Assembly: GCF_016909495.1 (NCBI RefSeq)
Contig: NZ_JAFBFW010000001.1
Coordinates: forward strand, 248,001-312,000
DNA from: Pantoea coffeiphila
GTDB lineage: Bacteria > Pseudomonadota > Gammaproteobacteria > Enterobacterales > Enterobacteriaceae
Direction: 5' to 3'
DNA length: 64,000 nt
Shown: positions 44,777 to 54,635 of the stretch, piece after piece
Layout of the letters: each line of letters opens with the position of its first letter
How positions within the stretch are numbered: position 1 is the first letter of the stretch
The notes under the pieces: model-generated
Seen by the model: only the letters and a program-made list of their open reading frames with translations
Told to the model about the DNA's origin: nothing
Database searches by the model: none
Position numbers and translations under genes: made by a program

Positions 44777-46369
44777 ATGAAGAAAGCGGTACTGGGCACG
44801 CTGTTAACGGCGCTGGCAATCTCAATGGCCTCTGCGGCATCGGCAAAAACACTGGTGTACTGTTCTGAAGGATCGCCGGAAAACTTTAACCCGCAGCTCT
44901 ACACCTCCGGCACCAGCGTGGATGCCAGCGCGGTGCCGGTCTACAACCGGCTGGTGGACTTTACGCCGGGCACCACCGAGCTGATCCCAAGCCTGGCGGA
45001 AAGCTGGGATATCTCTGAGGACGGTACGGTGTACACCTTCCATCTGCGCAAGGGCGTCAAGTTTCAGAGCAACAAAACGTTTAAACCCACGCGCGATTTT
45101 AACGCCGATGATGTGATTTTCTCGTTTATGCGCCAGAAAGATCCGGCCAACCCCTATCACAACGTCTCTAACGGCACCTATGCCAACTTCGAAAGCCTGG
45201 AGTTTGGCTCGCTGCTGAAAAATATCGAGAAGGTGGACGACCACACCGTGCGCTTTACACTTGCTCATGCCGAAGCGCCGTTCCTCGCCGATCTGGCCTG
45301 GTACTTTGCCTCGATTCTCTCTGCCGAATATGCCGACGCGATGCTGAAAGCCGGTACGCCGGAGAAGGTGGACAGCGTACCGATCGGCACCGGTCCGTTC
45401 GAGCTGGTGCAGTATCAGAAGGACTCGCGCATTCTCTACCGCGCCTTCCCGGAATACTGGCAGGGCAAGGCGAAGCTTGACCGACTGGTCTTCAGCATCG
45501 TGCCGGATGCCTCAGTGCGCGCCGCCAAGCTGGAGAAAAACGAGTGCCAGGTGATGCCGTTCCCTAATCCCGCCGATCTGAAGCGGCTGGGTGAAAACCC
45601 GAATATCACTCTGGAGCAGAAAGCCGGGCTGAATACCGGGTTCCTCGCATTCAACACCCAAAAAGCGCCGATGGATAACGTCAAAGTGCGCCAGGCGCTG
45701 ACGCTGGCGATCAACAAACCGGCGATTATTGAGGCAGTCTTCCAGGGGACCGGCACCGCCGCGAAAAACCTGCTGCCGCCGGGCGTGTGGAGCGCCGCCG
45801 AAGATATGCAGGATTACGCATACGATCCGGAAAAGGCGAAAACGCTGCTAAAAGAAGCGGGTATCGCGCCGGGCACCGCCGTTGAGCTGTGGGCGATGCC
45901 GGTTCAGCGCCCGTATAATCCGAATGCTAAACGTATGGCGGAGATGATTCAGGCGGACTGGCAGAAGGTCGGCATCAAAGCCACTATCGTCACTTTTGAG
46001 TGGGGCGAATACCTCAAACGGGTGAAAAACGGCGAGCATCAGGCGGCGCTGATGGGCTGGACCACCGCCACCGGCGACCCGGATAACTTCTTCGGCCCGC
46101 TGTTTAGCTGCACCTCGGCTAACGGCGGTTCGAACTCGTCAAAATGGTGCTATCAGCCGTTTGACCAGCTGATTACCAAAGCCCGCGCCGAGCAGAACCA
46201 CGAAAAACGCGTGGCGATGTACCGTGAGGCGCAACAGATTATGCACGATCAGGCCCCGGCAGTGATGATTGCCCACTCAACGATCTTTGAGCCGGTGCGC
46301 AAAGAGGTCAGCGGCTATGAGGTTGATCCGTTCGGCAAACATATTTTCTATCCGGTGGATATTAAGTAA
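44777..46369 (+). CDS. DppA-like dipeptide-binding protein (orphan)
   Basis: 530 residues from the ATG at 44777, chosen over the one at 44771 because GAGG then has six-base spacing. Signal peptide ending ASAASA|KTLVYCSEGSPENFNPQ, a very DppA-like start; further marks GTGPFELVQYQKDSRILY, MPVQRPYNPNAKRMAEM and MGWTTATGDPDNFF. Periplasmic SBP family 5 for dipeptides (or haem, as DppA). No dppBCDF follow, so it is an extra binding protein for a shared permease. Divergent from pepT. Confidence 0.88.
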   Translation: MKKAVLGTLLTALAISMASAASAKTLVYCSEGSPENFNPQLYTSGTSVDASAVPVYNRLVDFTPGTTELIPSLAESWDISEDGTVYTFHLRKGVKFQSNKTFKPTRDFNADDVIFSFMRQKDPANPYHNVSNGTYANFESLEFGSLLKNIEKVDDHTVRFTLAHAEAPFLADLAWYFASILSAEYADAMLKAGTPEKVDSVPIGTGPFELVQYQKDSRILYRAFPEYWQGKAKLDRLVFSIVPDASVRAAKLEKNECQVMPFPNPADLKRLGENPNITLEQKAGLNTGFLAFNTQKAPMDNVKVRQALTLAINKPAIIEAVFQGTGTAAKNLLPPGVWSAAEDMQDYAYDPEKAKTLLKEAGIAPGTAVELWAMPVQRPYNPNAKRMAEMIQADWQKVGIKATIVTFEWGEYLKRVKNGEHQAALMGWTTATGDPDNFFGPLFSCTSANGGSNSSKWCYQPFDQLITKARAEQNHEKRVAMYREAQQIMHDQAPAVMIAHSTIFEPVRKEVSGYEVDPFGKHIFYPVDIK

Positions 46370-46372
46370 TCG

Positions 46373-47296
46373 CTAAAAGTCGTAACGCGTTCTTATGCGT
46401 TCATCCTGCTGCTTCAGCTCATGCTGGGCAAATTCCAGGAACAGCGCCAGCGCGGCGGAGTGCGGGCGGCCAATCGCGGTTTGCACCTGTAGCGAGCGCT
46501 GGCTGAGCTGCTCGCTGCCGAGCGACTTCAGTACCAGGCCCTGTTCTTCGGCCTGGTACATCACCGTAAACTGGCTGCAGATGGTGATGGCCTGCGGTGT
46601 GCTCAGCAGGAAGGAGTAGAGCGTACTGAAGTTATTACAGGTCAGAGTGGGTTCCACAAAGGTGCCGCTCATCCGGCAGGAGAGATCGAAAAGCTGACGC
46701 ACCGTGGTGCCCGCATCCGGCAGCGCCAGCGGCCAGGCCAGCAGATCGGACAGTTGAATCCGCTGATGTGCCAGCGGGTGATTTTGCTGCATCACCAGCA
46801 GCACCGGTGCAGACCAGGCGGCCACCACATCCACGCCGCGCTCCGGATGCAGGCTGAACTGAAAGGCGACATCGCATTCGCCACGGCGAATCACTTCCGC
46901 CACCTCCAGCGCGCTGCCCACCGTCAGATGAAAGCTGACTCCCGGATGCAGCTGGCGAAACTCAGTAAACAGCACCGGCAGCAGGCTGAACGCCATGCCG
47001 TCGGTACAGGCCACGCGCAGCGCAATGCGCCGCACCGCCTTCAGCCCCTTTATCTCCGCAATGGCGTGTTCCATATCCATCATGCTTTTCCGCACGTGGT
47101 TCTCAAAAATCTGCCCTGCGTCGTTCAGTACCATGCCGCGCGCATGGCGCTCAAACAGCGGTGCGCCGACTCTGGCCTCCAGCCGCTGGATCTGGCGACT
47201 GATAGCGGAAACGGCGACGAACAGCTGCTGGCTGGCGGCGCTTAGCGAGCCGCTGCTGGCAACGGCCAGAAAATAGCGAATTTCAGTGCTGTGCAT
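46373..47296 (-). CDS. LysR-type regulator
   Basis: 307 residues from the ATG at 47296 (MHSTEIRYFLAVASSGSLSA), dropping 16 codons of non-family sequence. HTH SLSAASQQLFVAVSAISRQIQRLE, FERHARGMVLNDAGQ and a substrate domain. Divergent from an M20 peptidase/MFS pair with a 15-bp palindrome between; convergent with the DppA-like gene (3 bp apart). Confidence 0.88.
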   Translation of the reverse strand: MHSTEIRYFLAVASSGSLSAASQQLFVAVSAISRQIQRLEARVGAPLFERHARGMVLNDAGQIFENHVRKSMMDMEHAIAEIKGLKAVRRIALRVACTDGMAFSLLPVLFTEFRQLHPGVSFHLTVGSALEVAEVIRRGECDVAFQFSLHPERGVDVVAAWSAPVLLVMQQNHPLAHQRIQLSDLLAWPLALPDAGTTVRQLFDLSCRMSGTFVEPTLTCNNFSTLYSFLLSTPQAITICSQFTVMYQAEEQGLVLKSLGSEQLSQRSLQVQTAIGRPHSAALALFLEFAQHELKQQDERIRTRYDF

Positions 47297-47343
47297 AGCG
47301 GTGCTCTTTAACGGTGCGCGATCGGTGATGGTGCAGATGAGCA

Positions 47344-47358
47344 TTGCTTTTAAAGCAA
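47344..47358. promoter_or_regulatory. LysR candidate site (T-N11-A)
   Basis: TTGCTTTTAAAGCAA, a palindrome around a central T, containing T-N11-A. 48 bp before the LysR start and 125 bp before the peptidase. Confidence 0.5.
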
Positions 47359-47482
47359 GCCTCGTTTGTTATTTTGATAATTGTGGCAAAGCTGAATATT
47401 AGCTTAGATGGAGTGATAACAACATCGATCCGCGAAAGAGATCGTTAAAACGCAAACCAACACATAACTACGGAAAAAGTCT

Positions 47483-48904
47483 ATGACAGCTGAACAGGCA
47501 GTAGCCCGCGCGACGGCGTATTTTGACAGCGGGGAGTTTAAGCGCGTGCTGGCGAAGCGCGTGGCGATACGCAGTGAAAGCCAGCGCGACGATCGTGATG
47601 AGATTATCCAGCGCTATTATGACGAAGAGATGATCCCGGCGATGCAGGGGCTGGGGTTTACCTGCCAGCAGCTGCCAAACCCGCAGGCACCGGCGCGTCC
47701 GTTCCTGCTGGCGACGCGTATTGAAGACCCCGCGCTGCCCACCGTGCTGTGCTACGGCCACGGCGACGTGGTGTTCGGCGATGATGAAAACTGGCGCAGC
47801 GGGCTGGACCCGTGGCTGCTGGTGGAAGAGGGCGACCGCTGGTACGGGCGCGGCAGTGCCGATAATAAAGGCCAGCACTCGGTGAATATCGCCGCGCTGG
47901 AGCAGGTGATTGCCGCGCGCGGTTCGCTGGGCTTTAACTGCAAGTTCCTGTTTGAAATGGGGGAGGAAGTCAGCTCCCCCGGCCTGGCGCAGCTGTGCCG
48001 GGATCGCCAGACCGAACTGGCCGCCGATATCTTTATCGCCTCCGACGGCCCGCGCCTGAACGCGGAACGCCCGACGCTGTTTCTGGGATCGCGCGGGGCG
48101 GTGAACTTCCGCCTGAGCATTCACGCCCGCGACCGCGACTACCACTCGGGTAACTGGGGCGGGCTGCTGACCAATCCCGGCACTCAACTGGCGAACGCGC
48201 TGGCCTGCCTGGTCAATCAGCACGGCCAGCTGCAGGTGGCCGCGCTAAAACCGCCGGCCATCAGCGCGGCGGTTAAGGCTATTCTCGATGATATTACCGT
48301 GGGTGAAGGCGACGGCCCGGCTATCGATCCCGCCTGGGGTGAAGCGGGGCTGACGCCAACCGAGCGGCTGTACGGCTGGAATACGCTGGAGGTGCTCAGC
48401 TTCCTGACCGGTAACCCGGCGCGGCCGATGAACGCCATCCCCGGCAGCGCCACGGCGGTGTGCCAGCTGCGCTTTGTAGTGGATACCGACTGGCAGTACA
48501 TCGGTGAACATCTGCGCGAGCATTTGGATCGTCACGGTTTCCCGCAGGTTGAGGTTGAAGTGCTGCGTGGTTCCCCGGCCACCCGGCTTGATCCGACCGA
48601 CCCGCTGGTCGGCTGGGCGCTGGCGCTGATGGCGGAAACCAGTGGAAAAAAACCGGCGCTGCTGCCGAATCTGGGCGGTTCACTGCCGAATGATGTCTTT
48701 GCCGATATCCTCGGCCTGCCCACGCTGTGGGTGCCGCACTCCTATCCGGCCTGCGGCCAGCACGCGGTGGATGAGCACATGCTGAAGTCCATCGCGCGCG
48801 AGGGATTACAGATGATGACCCGGCTGTTCTGGGATCTGGGAGAACAGGGAAGCGCACTGCTGGCGCGCCATCAGGCCCATCGTGCGCAGGGAGGTGCAAA
48901 ATGA
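47483..48904 (+). CDS. M20-family metallopeptidase (dipeptidase-like)
   Basis: 473 residues. Metal ligands: His in LCYGHGDVVFG, Asp in GRGSADNKGQHS, Glu pair in FEMGEEVSSPG, Asp in FIASDGPR, His near the end in GQHAVDEHM. An inserted dimerisation domain in the middle carries RDYHSGNWGG. The carnosinase/DapE-like branch splits dipeptides or N-acyl amino acids. Overlaps the MFS gene by four bases (ATGA), so the two act together: import of a peptide-like acid and its hydrolysis. Confidence 0.88.
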   Translation: MTAEQAVARATAYFDSGEFKRVLAKRVAIRSESQRDDRDEIIQRYYDEEMIPAMQGLGFTCQQLPNPQAPARPFLLATRIEDPALPTVLCYGHGDVVFGDDENWRSGLDPWLLVEEGDRWYGRGSADNKGQHSVNIAALEQVIAARGSLGFNCKFLFEMGEEVSSPGLAQLCRDRQTELAADIFIASDGPRLNAERPTLFLGSRGAVNFRLSIHARDRDYHSGNWGGLLTNPGTQLANALACLVNQHGQLQVAALKPPAISAAVKAILDDITVGEGDGPAIDPAWGEAGLTPTERLYGWNTLEVLSFLTGNPARPMNAIPGSATAVCQLRFVVDTDWQYIGEHLREHLDRHGFPQVEVEVLRGSPATRLDPTDPLVGWALALMAETSGKKPALLPNLGGSLPNDVFADILGLPTLWVPHSYPACGQHAVDEHMLKSIAREGLQMMTRLFWDLGEQGSALLARHQAHRAQGGAK

Positions 48905-50169
48905 GTACCACCGTTCAGACACCTGTAGCGGTCAAGCCGAATCTGTATAAAACCCTGTTTGCCACCTGCGTCGGTAACGCGCTGGAGTGGTTTGATATCG
49001 CGGTTTACGGTTTCTTCGCCAGCTATATCGCCCATGCGTTTTTCCCAACCGAAGATCCATCTGTATCGCTGCTGCTGACCTTCGGCAGTTTCGGCGTGTC
49101 GTTCCTGATCCGCCCGCTCGGGGCAATTGTGCTGGGTGCCTACGCCGACCGCGTTGGGCGCAAGAAGGCGCTACTGCTGTCGATTATGCTGATGATGGTT
49201 GGCGGGCTGATCATCACCGTGATGCCGACCTACAGCAGCATCGGAGTGATTGCACCGATTATGATCCTGCTGGCAAGGCTGATTCAGGGCTTCTCCGCAG
49301 GCGGCGAGTTTGGCAGCTCCACCGCGTTTCTGGTTGAGCATTTCCCGGAGCGCCGCGCGTTTATCGCCAGCTGGCAGTTCGCCACGCAGGGGGCCAGTAC
49401 GCTGATGGCATCTGCCTTTGGCCTGGGGTTGACGGCCTGGCTGACTGAAGCGCAGATCCAGGAGTGGGGCTGGCGTATTCCGTTCGCCTTCGGCCTGCTG
49501 ATCGGTCCGGTGGGGCTGTATATTCGCCGCCACGTGCATGAACCGGCCAGCTTCGTCAGCCAGGAAAAACACGCCGCGCCGCTGAAAACGCTGATGGGCC
49601 AGCAGAAAAACCTGCTGCTGCTGGCGATGGGACTGATGGTGATCTCCACCGGCGTGAACTACATGCTCAACTACGTGCCGACCTACGCCACCAAAAACCT
49701 GCATCTGCCGGGATCGACGGCGTTTACCGCTACGCTGGTGGCCGGGATTATTCTGACGGTGGTGACGCCGCTGATGGGGCTGTGGGCGGAAAAAGTTGGG
49801 CGTCTGCCGCTGATGTGGGGCTCGCTGATGATGCTGGCGGTAACCATTTATCCGGCGTTCCTGCTGGTGGTGAATCACACCAGTCCGACCACGCTGATCC
49901 TGCTGGTCGGCTGGATGGCGCTGCTGAAATCGGTCTACTTCTCAACAGTACCGTCGATGATGGCCGATCTGTTCCCGATGACCACCCGCGCCAGCGGCAT
50001 GGCCATCAGCTATAACGTGGCGGTCACGGTGTTTGGCGGTTTCGCGCCGCTGATCTGTACCCTGCTGATTAGTATGACCGGAACGCCACTGGCACCGAGC
50101 TATTATCTGATGCTGCTGGCCCTGTTCAGCGCGGTGGCACTGTTCCACAGCCAGCGCAGGGTACGCTAA
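48901..50169 (+). CDS. MFS transporter, metabolite:H+ symporter (MHS) type
   Basis: 422 residues, 12 helices. MHS marks: GNALEWFDIAVYGFFASYIA in helix 1, GAYADRVGRKKALL in loop 2-3, and QGFSAGGEFGSSTAFLVEHFPERRAFIASWQ around helix 4 (outlined). Relatives carry citrate, proline/betaine, dicarboxylates or tricarballylate. Translationally coupled to the M20 peptidase. Substrate unknown. Confidence 0.88.
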   Translation: MSTTVQTPVAVKPNLYKTLFATCVGNALEWFDIAVYGFFASYIAHAFFPTEDPSVSLLLTFGSFGVSFLIRPLGAIVLGAYADRVGRKKALLLSIMLMMVGGLIITVMPTYSSIGVIAPIMILLARLIQGFSAGGEFGSSTAFLVEHFPERRAFIASWQFATQGASTLMASAFGLGLTAWLTEAQIQEWGWRIPFAFGLLIGPVGLYIRRHVHEPASFVSQEKHAAPLKTLMGQQKNLLLLAMGLMVISTGVNYMLNYVPTYATKNLHLPGSTAFTATLVAGIILTVVTPLMGLWAEKVGRLPLMWGSLMMLAVTIYPAFLLVVNHTSPTTLILLVGWMALLKSVYFSTVPSMMADLFPMTTRASGMAISYNVAVTVFGGFAPLICTLLISMTGTPLAPSYYLMLLALFSAVALFHSQRRVR

Positions 50170-50194
50170 ACACCCTTAAAATGTGACGCTTTCA

Positions 50195-52084
50195 CTAATC
50201 GTGCCATAACGCCTCGCGCACCTTCACCGCGCGAGGCAACAATCCCAGTGCATAAAAGCGGTCGGCGATGGTCTGCTGTTCGCGGATCACCGCCAGATCC
50301 ATGCGTTTAGTCTGATGGCTGCGGCGCACCAGCGCGTCCGACAGCGCCTGCGGTGCCAGGCCCAGTTCCGTCGCCAGCAGCACGCTGGCCTCCTTGCGAT
50401 TACCGTCAATATAGCGCCCGGTTTGCTCCAGCGCCGTCAGCAGCGTATGCAGCAGGTCGGCGGAATGCGCCGCGAACTCGCGATGGGTCAGGTAAAACTG
50501 ATGATTGTTCACCCGTCCACGCCCGTCGCCGACCACCCGCAGCTGTCCGTCATATTCCGCTGCGCTGAGCAGAGGGTCCCACATCATCCAGGCATCCACC
50601 GCGTGATGATCGCTTGGCGTCAGCGGATATTTCGGCGGTGCGTAAACCACCCGCACATCGGCCAGGTTCATATCCGCCTCATCCAGCATCTGCACCAGCA
50701 GATAGTGCACGTTGGAACCTTTGTTCACCGCAATGCGCTTACCGCGCAGATCGGCAATCGTGCGGATCGGGCTGTCGTTAGCCACCATCAGCGCCACGCT
50801 CTGCGGCGCGGCCGGTTCCCAGGCCACGTAAAGCAGCGGGCTGCCGCTGGCCTGGGCGAACACCGGGGGAACTTCGCCGGTGGTGCCGAAATCAATCTCA
50901 TGATGGGTCAGGGCATGCAGCAGCTGTGGCCCGGCGGGAAATTCACTCCACAGTACGCTGATCCCCCGGCTGGCAAACTCTGCTTCCAGGCTTTGCCGCG
51001 CTTTAAGGATGCCGAGATTGCCGAATTTCTGATAGCCGATGCGCAGTTCGCGTTCCTGCGGCGCGGCTGGAGCGGCATCGAAACGCAGGCCGCGTGCGGT
51101 ACTGCGCCGCGCCTTGATCAGTCCCAGATGGCCGAGATGCGTGCGCAGCGTGTTGCGGCTGACGCCCAGAAGTGCGGCGGTTTGTAGCTGGTTACCGTCG
51201 CTCAGTTCAAACGCATTACGCACCAGCGAATCCAGCACCCGCTGGTAAATCTGCCCGCTGTCAACGCTCAGCTGCTGGCGCAGAAAGCGATCCAGCGCCA
51301 GTTCGCTGGCGGGTTGAGGGTCAAGCGCCACCGGGTTAAGCCGCAGGTGCTGCGGCGCGATCACCGCCTCGCGGCTGAGCAGCACGGCATTGTGCAGGGT
51401 ATTTTCCAGCTCGCGGATATTGCCCGGCCACGGATAATCCATCAGCGTGGCGACGGTATCCTCCGCCAGCCGCAGCTGTGGCCGGCCGAGTCGGGTGGCA
51501 TATACCTTGAGGAAATGATCCGCCAGCAGGGGAATATCCTCGCGGCGCTGGCGCAGCGGGGGCAGGGTCACCGCTGCGACGTTCAGACGATAATAGAGGT
51601 CTTCCCTGAAGCGCCGTTCGCGGATCGCCTGCGCCAGATCGACGTGGGTGGCGGCAATCACCCGCACGTTAACCTTCACCGGGCGGCGCGATCCCACCCG
51701 GGTGACTTCACGCTCCTGGAGCACCCTCAGCAGCTTCACCTGGAGCGGCAGGCTCAGTTCGCCGATTTCATCCAGCAGCAGGGTTCCCCCTTCCGCCGCC
51801 TCAAACCAGCCCTGGTGGCGCTCCGCCGCGCCGGTAAAAGCGCCTTTTTCGTGACCAAACAGCTCCGATTCCGCCAGGGTTTCGGTCAGCGCACCGCAGT
51901 TCACCGCCAGAAAAGGCTCGCCGCGCCGCGCGCTGTGATGATGCAAATAGCGCGCCACCACCTCTTTACCGGTACCGGTTTCGCCGACGATCAGCACCGT
52001 GGCATCGGTCGGGGCCAGCCTGTCCAGCACGCTCTGAAAGGCAATAGAGGCCGGGTCAATCAGTATAGGGGCGGGGTTTTGCAT
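50195..52084 (-). CDS. Sigma-54 activator fused to an SsuA-like ligand domain
   Basis: 629 residues. AAA+ domain starts at once: Walker A GETGTGKE (34-41), GAFTGA (81-86), Walker B LLLDEI (103-108), arginine finger region EDLYYRLN. A Fis-type HTH follows near 295-325 ([20 protein letters not shown]). From ~348 to the end it is a sulfonate-binding-protein fold: [71 protein letters not shown]. No signal peptide, so the SBP module is a cytoplasmic sensor. The same blocks occur in the periplasmic protein at 60423-61370. Divergent from ssuD-sfnG; two palindromes and a -24/-12 promoter lie between. Confidence 0.9.
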   Translation of the reverse strand: MQNPAPILIDPASIAFQSVLDRLAPTDATVLIVGETGTGKEVVARYLHHHSARRGEPFLAVNCGALTETLAESELFGHEKGAFTGAAERHQGWFEAAEGGTLLLDEIGELSLPLQVKLLRVLQEREVTRVGSRRPVKVNVRVIAATHVDLAQAIRERRFREDLYYRLNVAAVTLPPLRQRREDIPLLADHFLKVYATRLGRPQLRLAEDTVATLMDYPWPGNIRELENTLHNAVLLSREAVIAPQHLRLNPVALDPQPASELALDRFLRQQLSVDSGQIYQRVLDSLVRNAFELSDGNQLQTAALLGVSRNTLRTHLGHLGLIKARRSTARGLRFDAAPAAPQERELRIGYQKFGNLGILKARQSLEAEFASRGISVLWSEFPAGPQLLHALTHHEIDFGTTGEVPPVFAQASGSPLLYVAWEPAAPQSVALMVANDSPIRTIADLRGKRIAVNKGSNVHYLLVQMLDEADMNLADVRVVYAPPKYPLTPSDHHAVDAWMMWDPLLSAAEYDGQLRVVGDGRGRVNNHQFYLTHREFAAHSADLLHTLLTALEQTGRYIDGNRKEASVLLATELGLAPQALSDALVRRSHQTKRMDLAVIREQQTIADRFYALGLLPRAVKVREALWHD

Positions 52085-52162
52085 GCTTCACTCCTGCGGA
52101 ATAGCGTCTGCGGCCAGAGTATCCTGGCGCGGAAGCGGCGACGAGAGGGGTAAACGGCCGGG

Positions 52163-52180
52163 CTGCTGCAATTGCAGCAG
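52163..52180. promoter_or_regulatory. Enhancer-like palindrome 1 for the sigma-54 activator
   Basis: CTGCTGCAATTGCAGCAG, a perfect 18-bp palindrome. Centre 32 bp from the second site (three helical turns), ~105 bp upstream of the -24 element. Confidence 0.75.
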
Positions 52181-52194
52181 AAGATCATCATTCG

Positions 52195-52212
52195 CTGCTG
52201 CAAATGCAGCAA
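52195..52212. promoter_or_regulatory. Enhancer-like palindrome 2
   Basis: CTGCTGCAAATGCAGCAA, the same motif with imperfect symmetry at the centre and outer base. Confidence 0.75.
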
Positions 52213-52274
52213 AAATTAATAACGGAGATAATTTTAATATACTGATTTTTAACAATAAAAATTCAATAAAGAAT

Positions 52275-52290
52275 TGGCATGCTTCCTGCT
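52275..52290 (+). promoter_or_regulatory. Sigma-54 promoter (-24/-12) of ssuD
   Basis: TGGCATGCTTCCTGCT fits TGGCACG-N4-TTGCW: GG at 52276-52277 and GC at 52288-52289, with the required ten bases between. ~70 bp before the ssuD ATG. Confidence 0.8.
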
Positions 52291-52359
52291 TAGTGTTTTA
52301 TAACCAAAGCGTAACTTTCTAATGAATAAATTCAGATGTAGTTATATAGGAAATGGCAA

Positions 52360-53532
52360 ATGAGCGAGTCGGTACAGGACAACATCAACGTATTCTGGTT
52401 TCTGCCCACCCACGGTGACGGGCGTTACCTGGGGACCGCTGAAGGCGGGCGGGCAGTCGATCTTCCCTATTTACAGCAGGTTGCGCTGGCGGCGGACAAT
52501 CTTGGCTATTACGGCGTGCTGATCCCCACGGGGAAAAGCTGCGAGGATTCCTGGCTGGTCGCCTCGGCGCTGGCACCGATGACTCGACGTCTGCGCTATC
52601 TGGTGGCGGTTCGTCCTGGATTACAGCCACCCAGCCTGGCAGCGCGTATGGCGGCAACCCTTGACCGTCTGTCGGAAGGACGTCTGCTCATCAACGTAGT
52701 CACCGGGGGCGATCCGGTCGAGAACCGGGGTGACGGCATTTTCCTCAGCCACGCCGACCGCTATCAGGTCACACGAGAGTTCCTTGATGTCTATTCCCGC
52801 CTGCTGAAAGGCGAAAAAGTGGATTACGACGGTGCGCATATCCGCGTGGAAGGCGCTGAAATCCTCTTCCCGCCGGTACAGGAAAACGGCCCGCCGCTCT
52901 ATTTCGGCGGCTCGTCGGATGAAGCGATCGATGTGGCGGCGAATCAGGTAGATACCTACCTGACGTGGGGCGAACCACTTGAGCAGGTGGCTGAAAAGCT
53001 GGCCGTGGTGCGTCAGCGCGCCGAGCAGCGCGGTCGTCAACTCGACTACGGCATCCGCCTGCACGTTATCGTGCGTGAAACCGAAGAGGAGGCGTGGGCC
53101 GCAGCCGACAAACTGATTGCCCATCTGGATGACGACACCATCGCCAGCGCGCAGAAAATCTTTGCCCGCATGGACTCTACCGGCCAGGCGCGAATGAGCG
53201 CACTGCACAGCGGGTCACGCGACGACCTGCGCATTGCGCCGAACCTGTGGGCGGGCGTTGGTCTGGTGCGCGGCGGGGCGGGCACCGCACTGGTGGGGAA
53301 CCCGCAGCAGGTTGCAGCACGTATCCGCGAATATCAGGCACTGGGGATCACCAATTTTATCTTCTCCGGGTATCCGCATCTTGAAGAAGCACACCGCTTT
53401 GCCGAGCTGGTTATGCCACTGCTGCCGCTGGCGACAAACGGTGAAAAACGTCAGGGAACGGTCAATACCGGACCATTTGGTGAAACGATTGGCGGCGACC
53501 GCCGGCCACAAAAACAGACCAGCGTGAGCTGA
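52360..53532 (+). CDS. ssuD: FMNH2-dependent alkanesulfonate monooxygenase (SsuD-like)
   Basis: 390 residues. LLM-class marks very close to Ssu[74 protein letters not shown] and [17 protein letters not shown]. SsuD splits C1-C14 sulfonates to aldehyde and sulfite with FMNH2 from a reductase. No ssuE reductase is nearby. First gene of a three-gene operon under a sigma-54 promoter; in the dimethylsulfone path it would take methanesulfonate, as MsuD does. Confidence 0.9.
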   Translation: MSESVQDNINVFWFLPTHGDGRYLGTAEGGRAVDLPYLQQVALAADNLGYYGVLIPTGKSCEDSWLVASALAPMTRRLRYLVAVRPGLQPPSLAARMAATLDRLSEGRLLINVVTGGDPVENRGDGIFLSHADRYQVTREFLDVYSRLLKGEKVDYDGAHIRVEGAEILFPPVQENGPPLYFGGSSDEAIDVAANQVDTYLTWGEPLEQVAEKLAVVRQRAEQRGRQLDYGIRLHVIVRETEEEAWAAADKLIAHLDDDTIASAQKIFARMDSTGQARMSALHSGSRDDLRIAPNLWAGVGLVRGGAGTALVGNPQQVAARIREYQALGITNFIFSGYPHLEEAHRFAELVMPLLPLATNGEKRQGTVNTGPFGETIGGDRRPQKQTSVS

Positions 53533-53543
53533 GGAGAACAACA

Positions 53544-54635
53544 ATGAGCCAACAACCTATTCAATTCGCCTACTGGGTACCGAACGTTTCCGGCGGCCTG
53601 GTGATCAGTAATATTCCGCAGCGCACCAGCTGGGACTTTGACTACAACCGCAAGCTGGCGCAGATTGCCGAGCGCGCCGGGTTTGACTACGCGCTGACCC
53701 AGATCCGCTTTACTGCCGGATACGGCGCGGATAACCAGCATGAGTCGGTCAGCTTTTCACAGGGGCTGCTGGGCGCGACGGAAAAACTGAAGGTGATTGC
53801 CGCGCTGCTGCCCGGTCCGTGGAACCCAACGCTGGCCGCCAAGCAGATTGCCACCATCAGCCATCTGAGCAACGCGCGCATCGCGGTTAACATCGTCAGC
53901 GGCTGGTTCCGTGGCGAGTTCAAAGCCATCGGTGAGCCGTGGCTGGATCACGAAGAGCGCTACCTGCGTTCGGAAGAGTTTATCCGCTGCCTGAAAGGCA
54001 TCTGGCAGGAGGAGAGCTTTACCTTTGCCGGAGATTTCTACCGCTACCGCGACTATTCGCTGAAGCCGAAGCCGCTGTCGCCGCGCCCGGAAATTTTCCA
54101 GGGCGGCAGCTCCCGTGCCGCTCGCGATATGGCCTCACGCGTGTCGGACTGGTACTTCACCAACGGCAATACCGTGGAGGGTATTCGTCAGCAGGTGGAG
54201 GATATTCAGCGCAAGGCGGCCTATAATCAGCACCAGGTTAAAGTCGGCGTCAACGGCTTTGTAATCGCCCGCGACAGCGAGCAGGAAGCACAGCAGGTGC
54301 TGCAGGAGATCCTCGACCACGCCAACCCGGATGCGGTAAAAGGCTTCCAGCACGAAGTGAAAAATGCCGGCAGCGCCTCCCCGGAGGGCGAAGGCAACTG
54401 GGCAAAATCAACCCTGGAGGATCTGGTGCAGTACAACGACGGTTTCAAAACCAATCTGATCGGCACGCCGCAGCAGATCGCCGAACGCATTATCGCGCTG
54501 AAAGAAGCGGGTGTGAGCCTGATGCTGCTGGGCTTCCTGCACTTCCAGGAAGAGGTGGAGTTCTTTGGTCGTGAGGTTATTCCGCTGGTGCGCGAGCTGG
54601 AGCGGCAGAAAGAGCGGGAACTGGCGCATGGCTGA
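53544..54635 (+). CDS. sfnG: Dimethylsulfone monooxygenase SfnG
   Basis: 363 residues, LLM class, with FAYWVPNVSGGLVISNIPQR, DYALTQIRFTAGYGA, VNIVSGWFRGEFKA and FQGGSSRAARDMAS. This agrees with Pseudomonas SfnG, which turns dimethylsulfone to methanesulfinate with FMNH2. 11 bp after ssuD and overlapping the next gene by eight bases. In pseudomonads sfnG is under the sigma-54 regulator SfnR, in line with the promoter here. Confidence 0.88.
   Translation: MSQQPIQFAYWVPNVSGGLVISNIPQRTSWDFDYNRKLAQIAERAGFDYALTQIRFTAGYGADNQHESVSFSQGLLGATEKLKVIAALLPGPWNPTLAAKQIATISHLSNARIAVNIVSGWFRGEFKAIGEPWLDHEERYLRSEEFIRCLKGIWQEESFTFAGDFYRYRDYSLKPKPLSPRPEIFQGGSSRAARDMASRVSDWYFTNGNTVEGIRQQVEDIQRKAAYNQHQVKVGVNGFVIARDSEQEAQQVLQEILDHANPDAVKGFQHEVKNAGSASPEGEGNWAKSTLEDLVQYNDGFKTNLIGTPQQIAERIIALKEAGVSLMLLGFLHFQEEVEFFGREVIPLVRELERQKERELAHG

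Noticed and set aside
50315-51187. 290-residue plus-strand frame opposite the sigma-54 activator
   Set aside because: Shadow frame; the minus-strand gene has intact catalytic motifs over its whole length.
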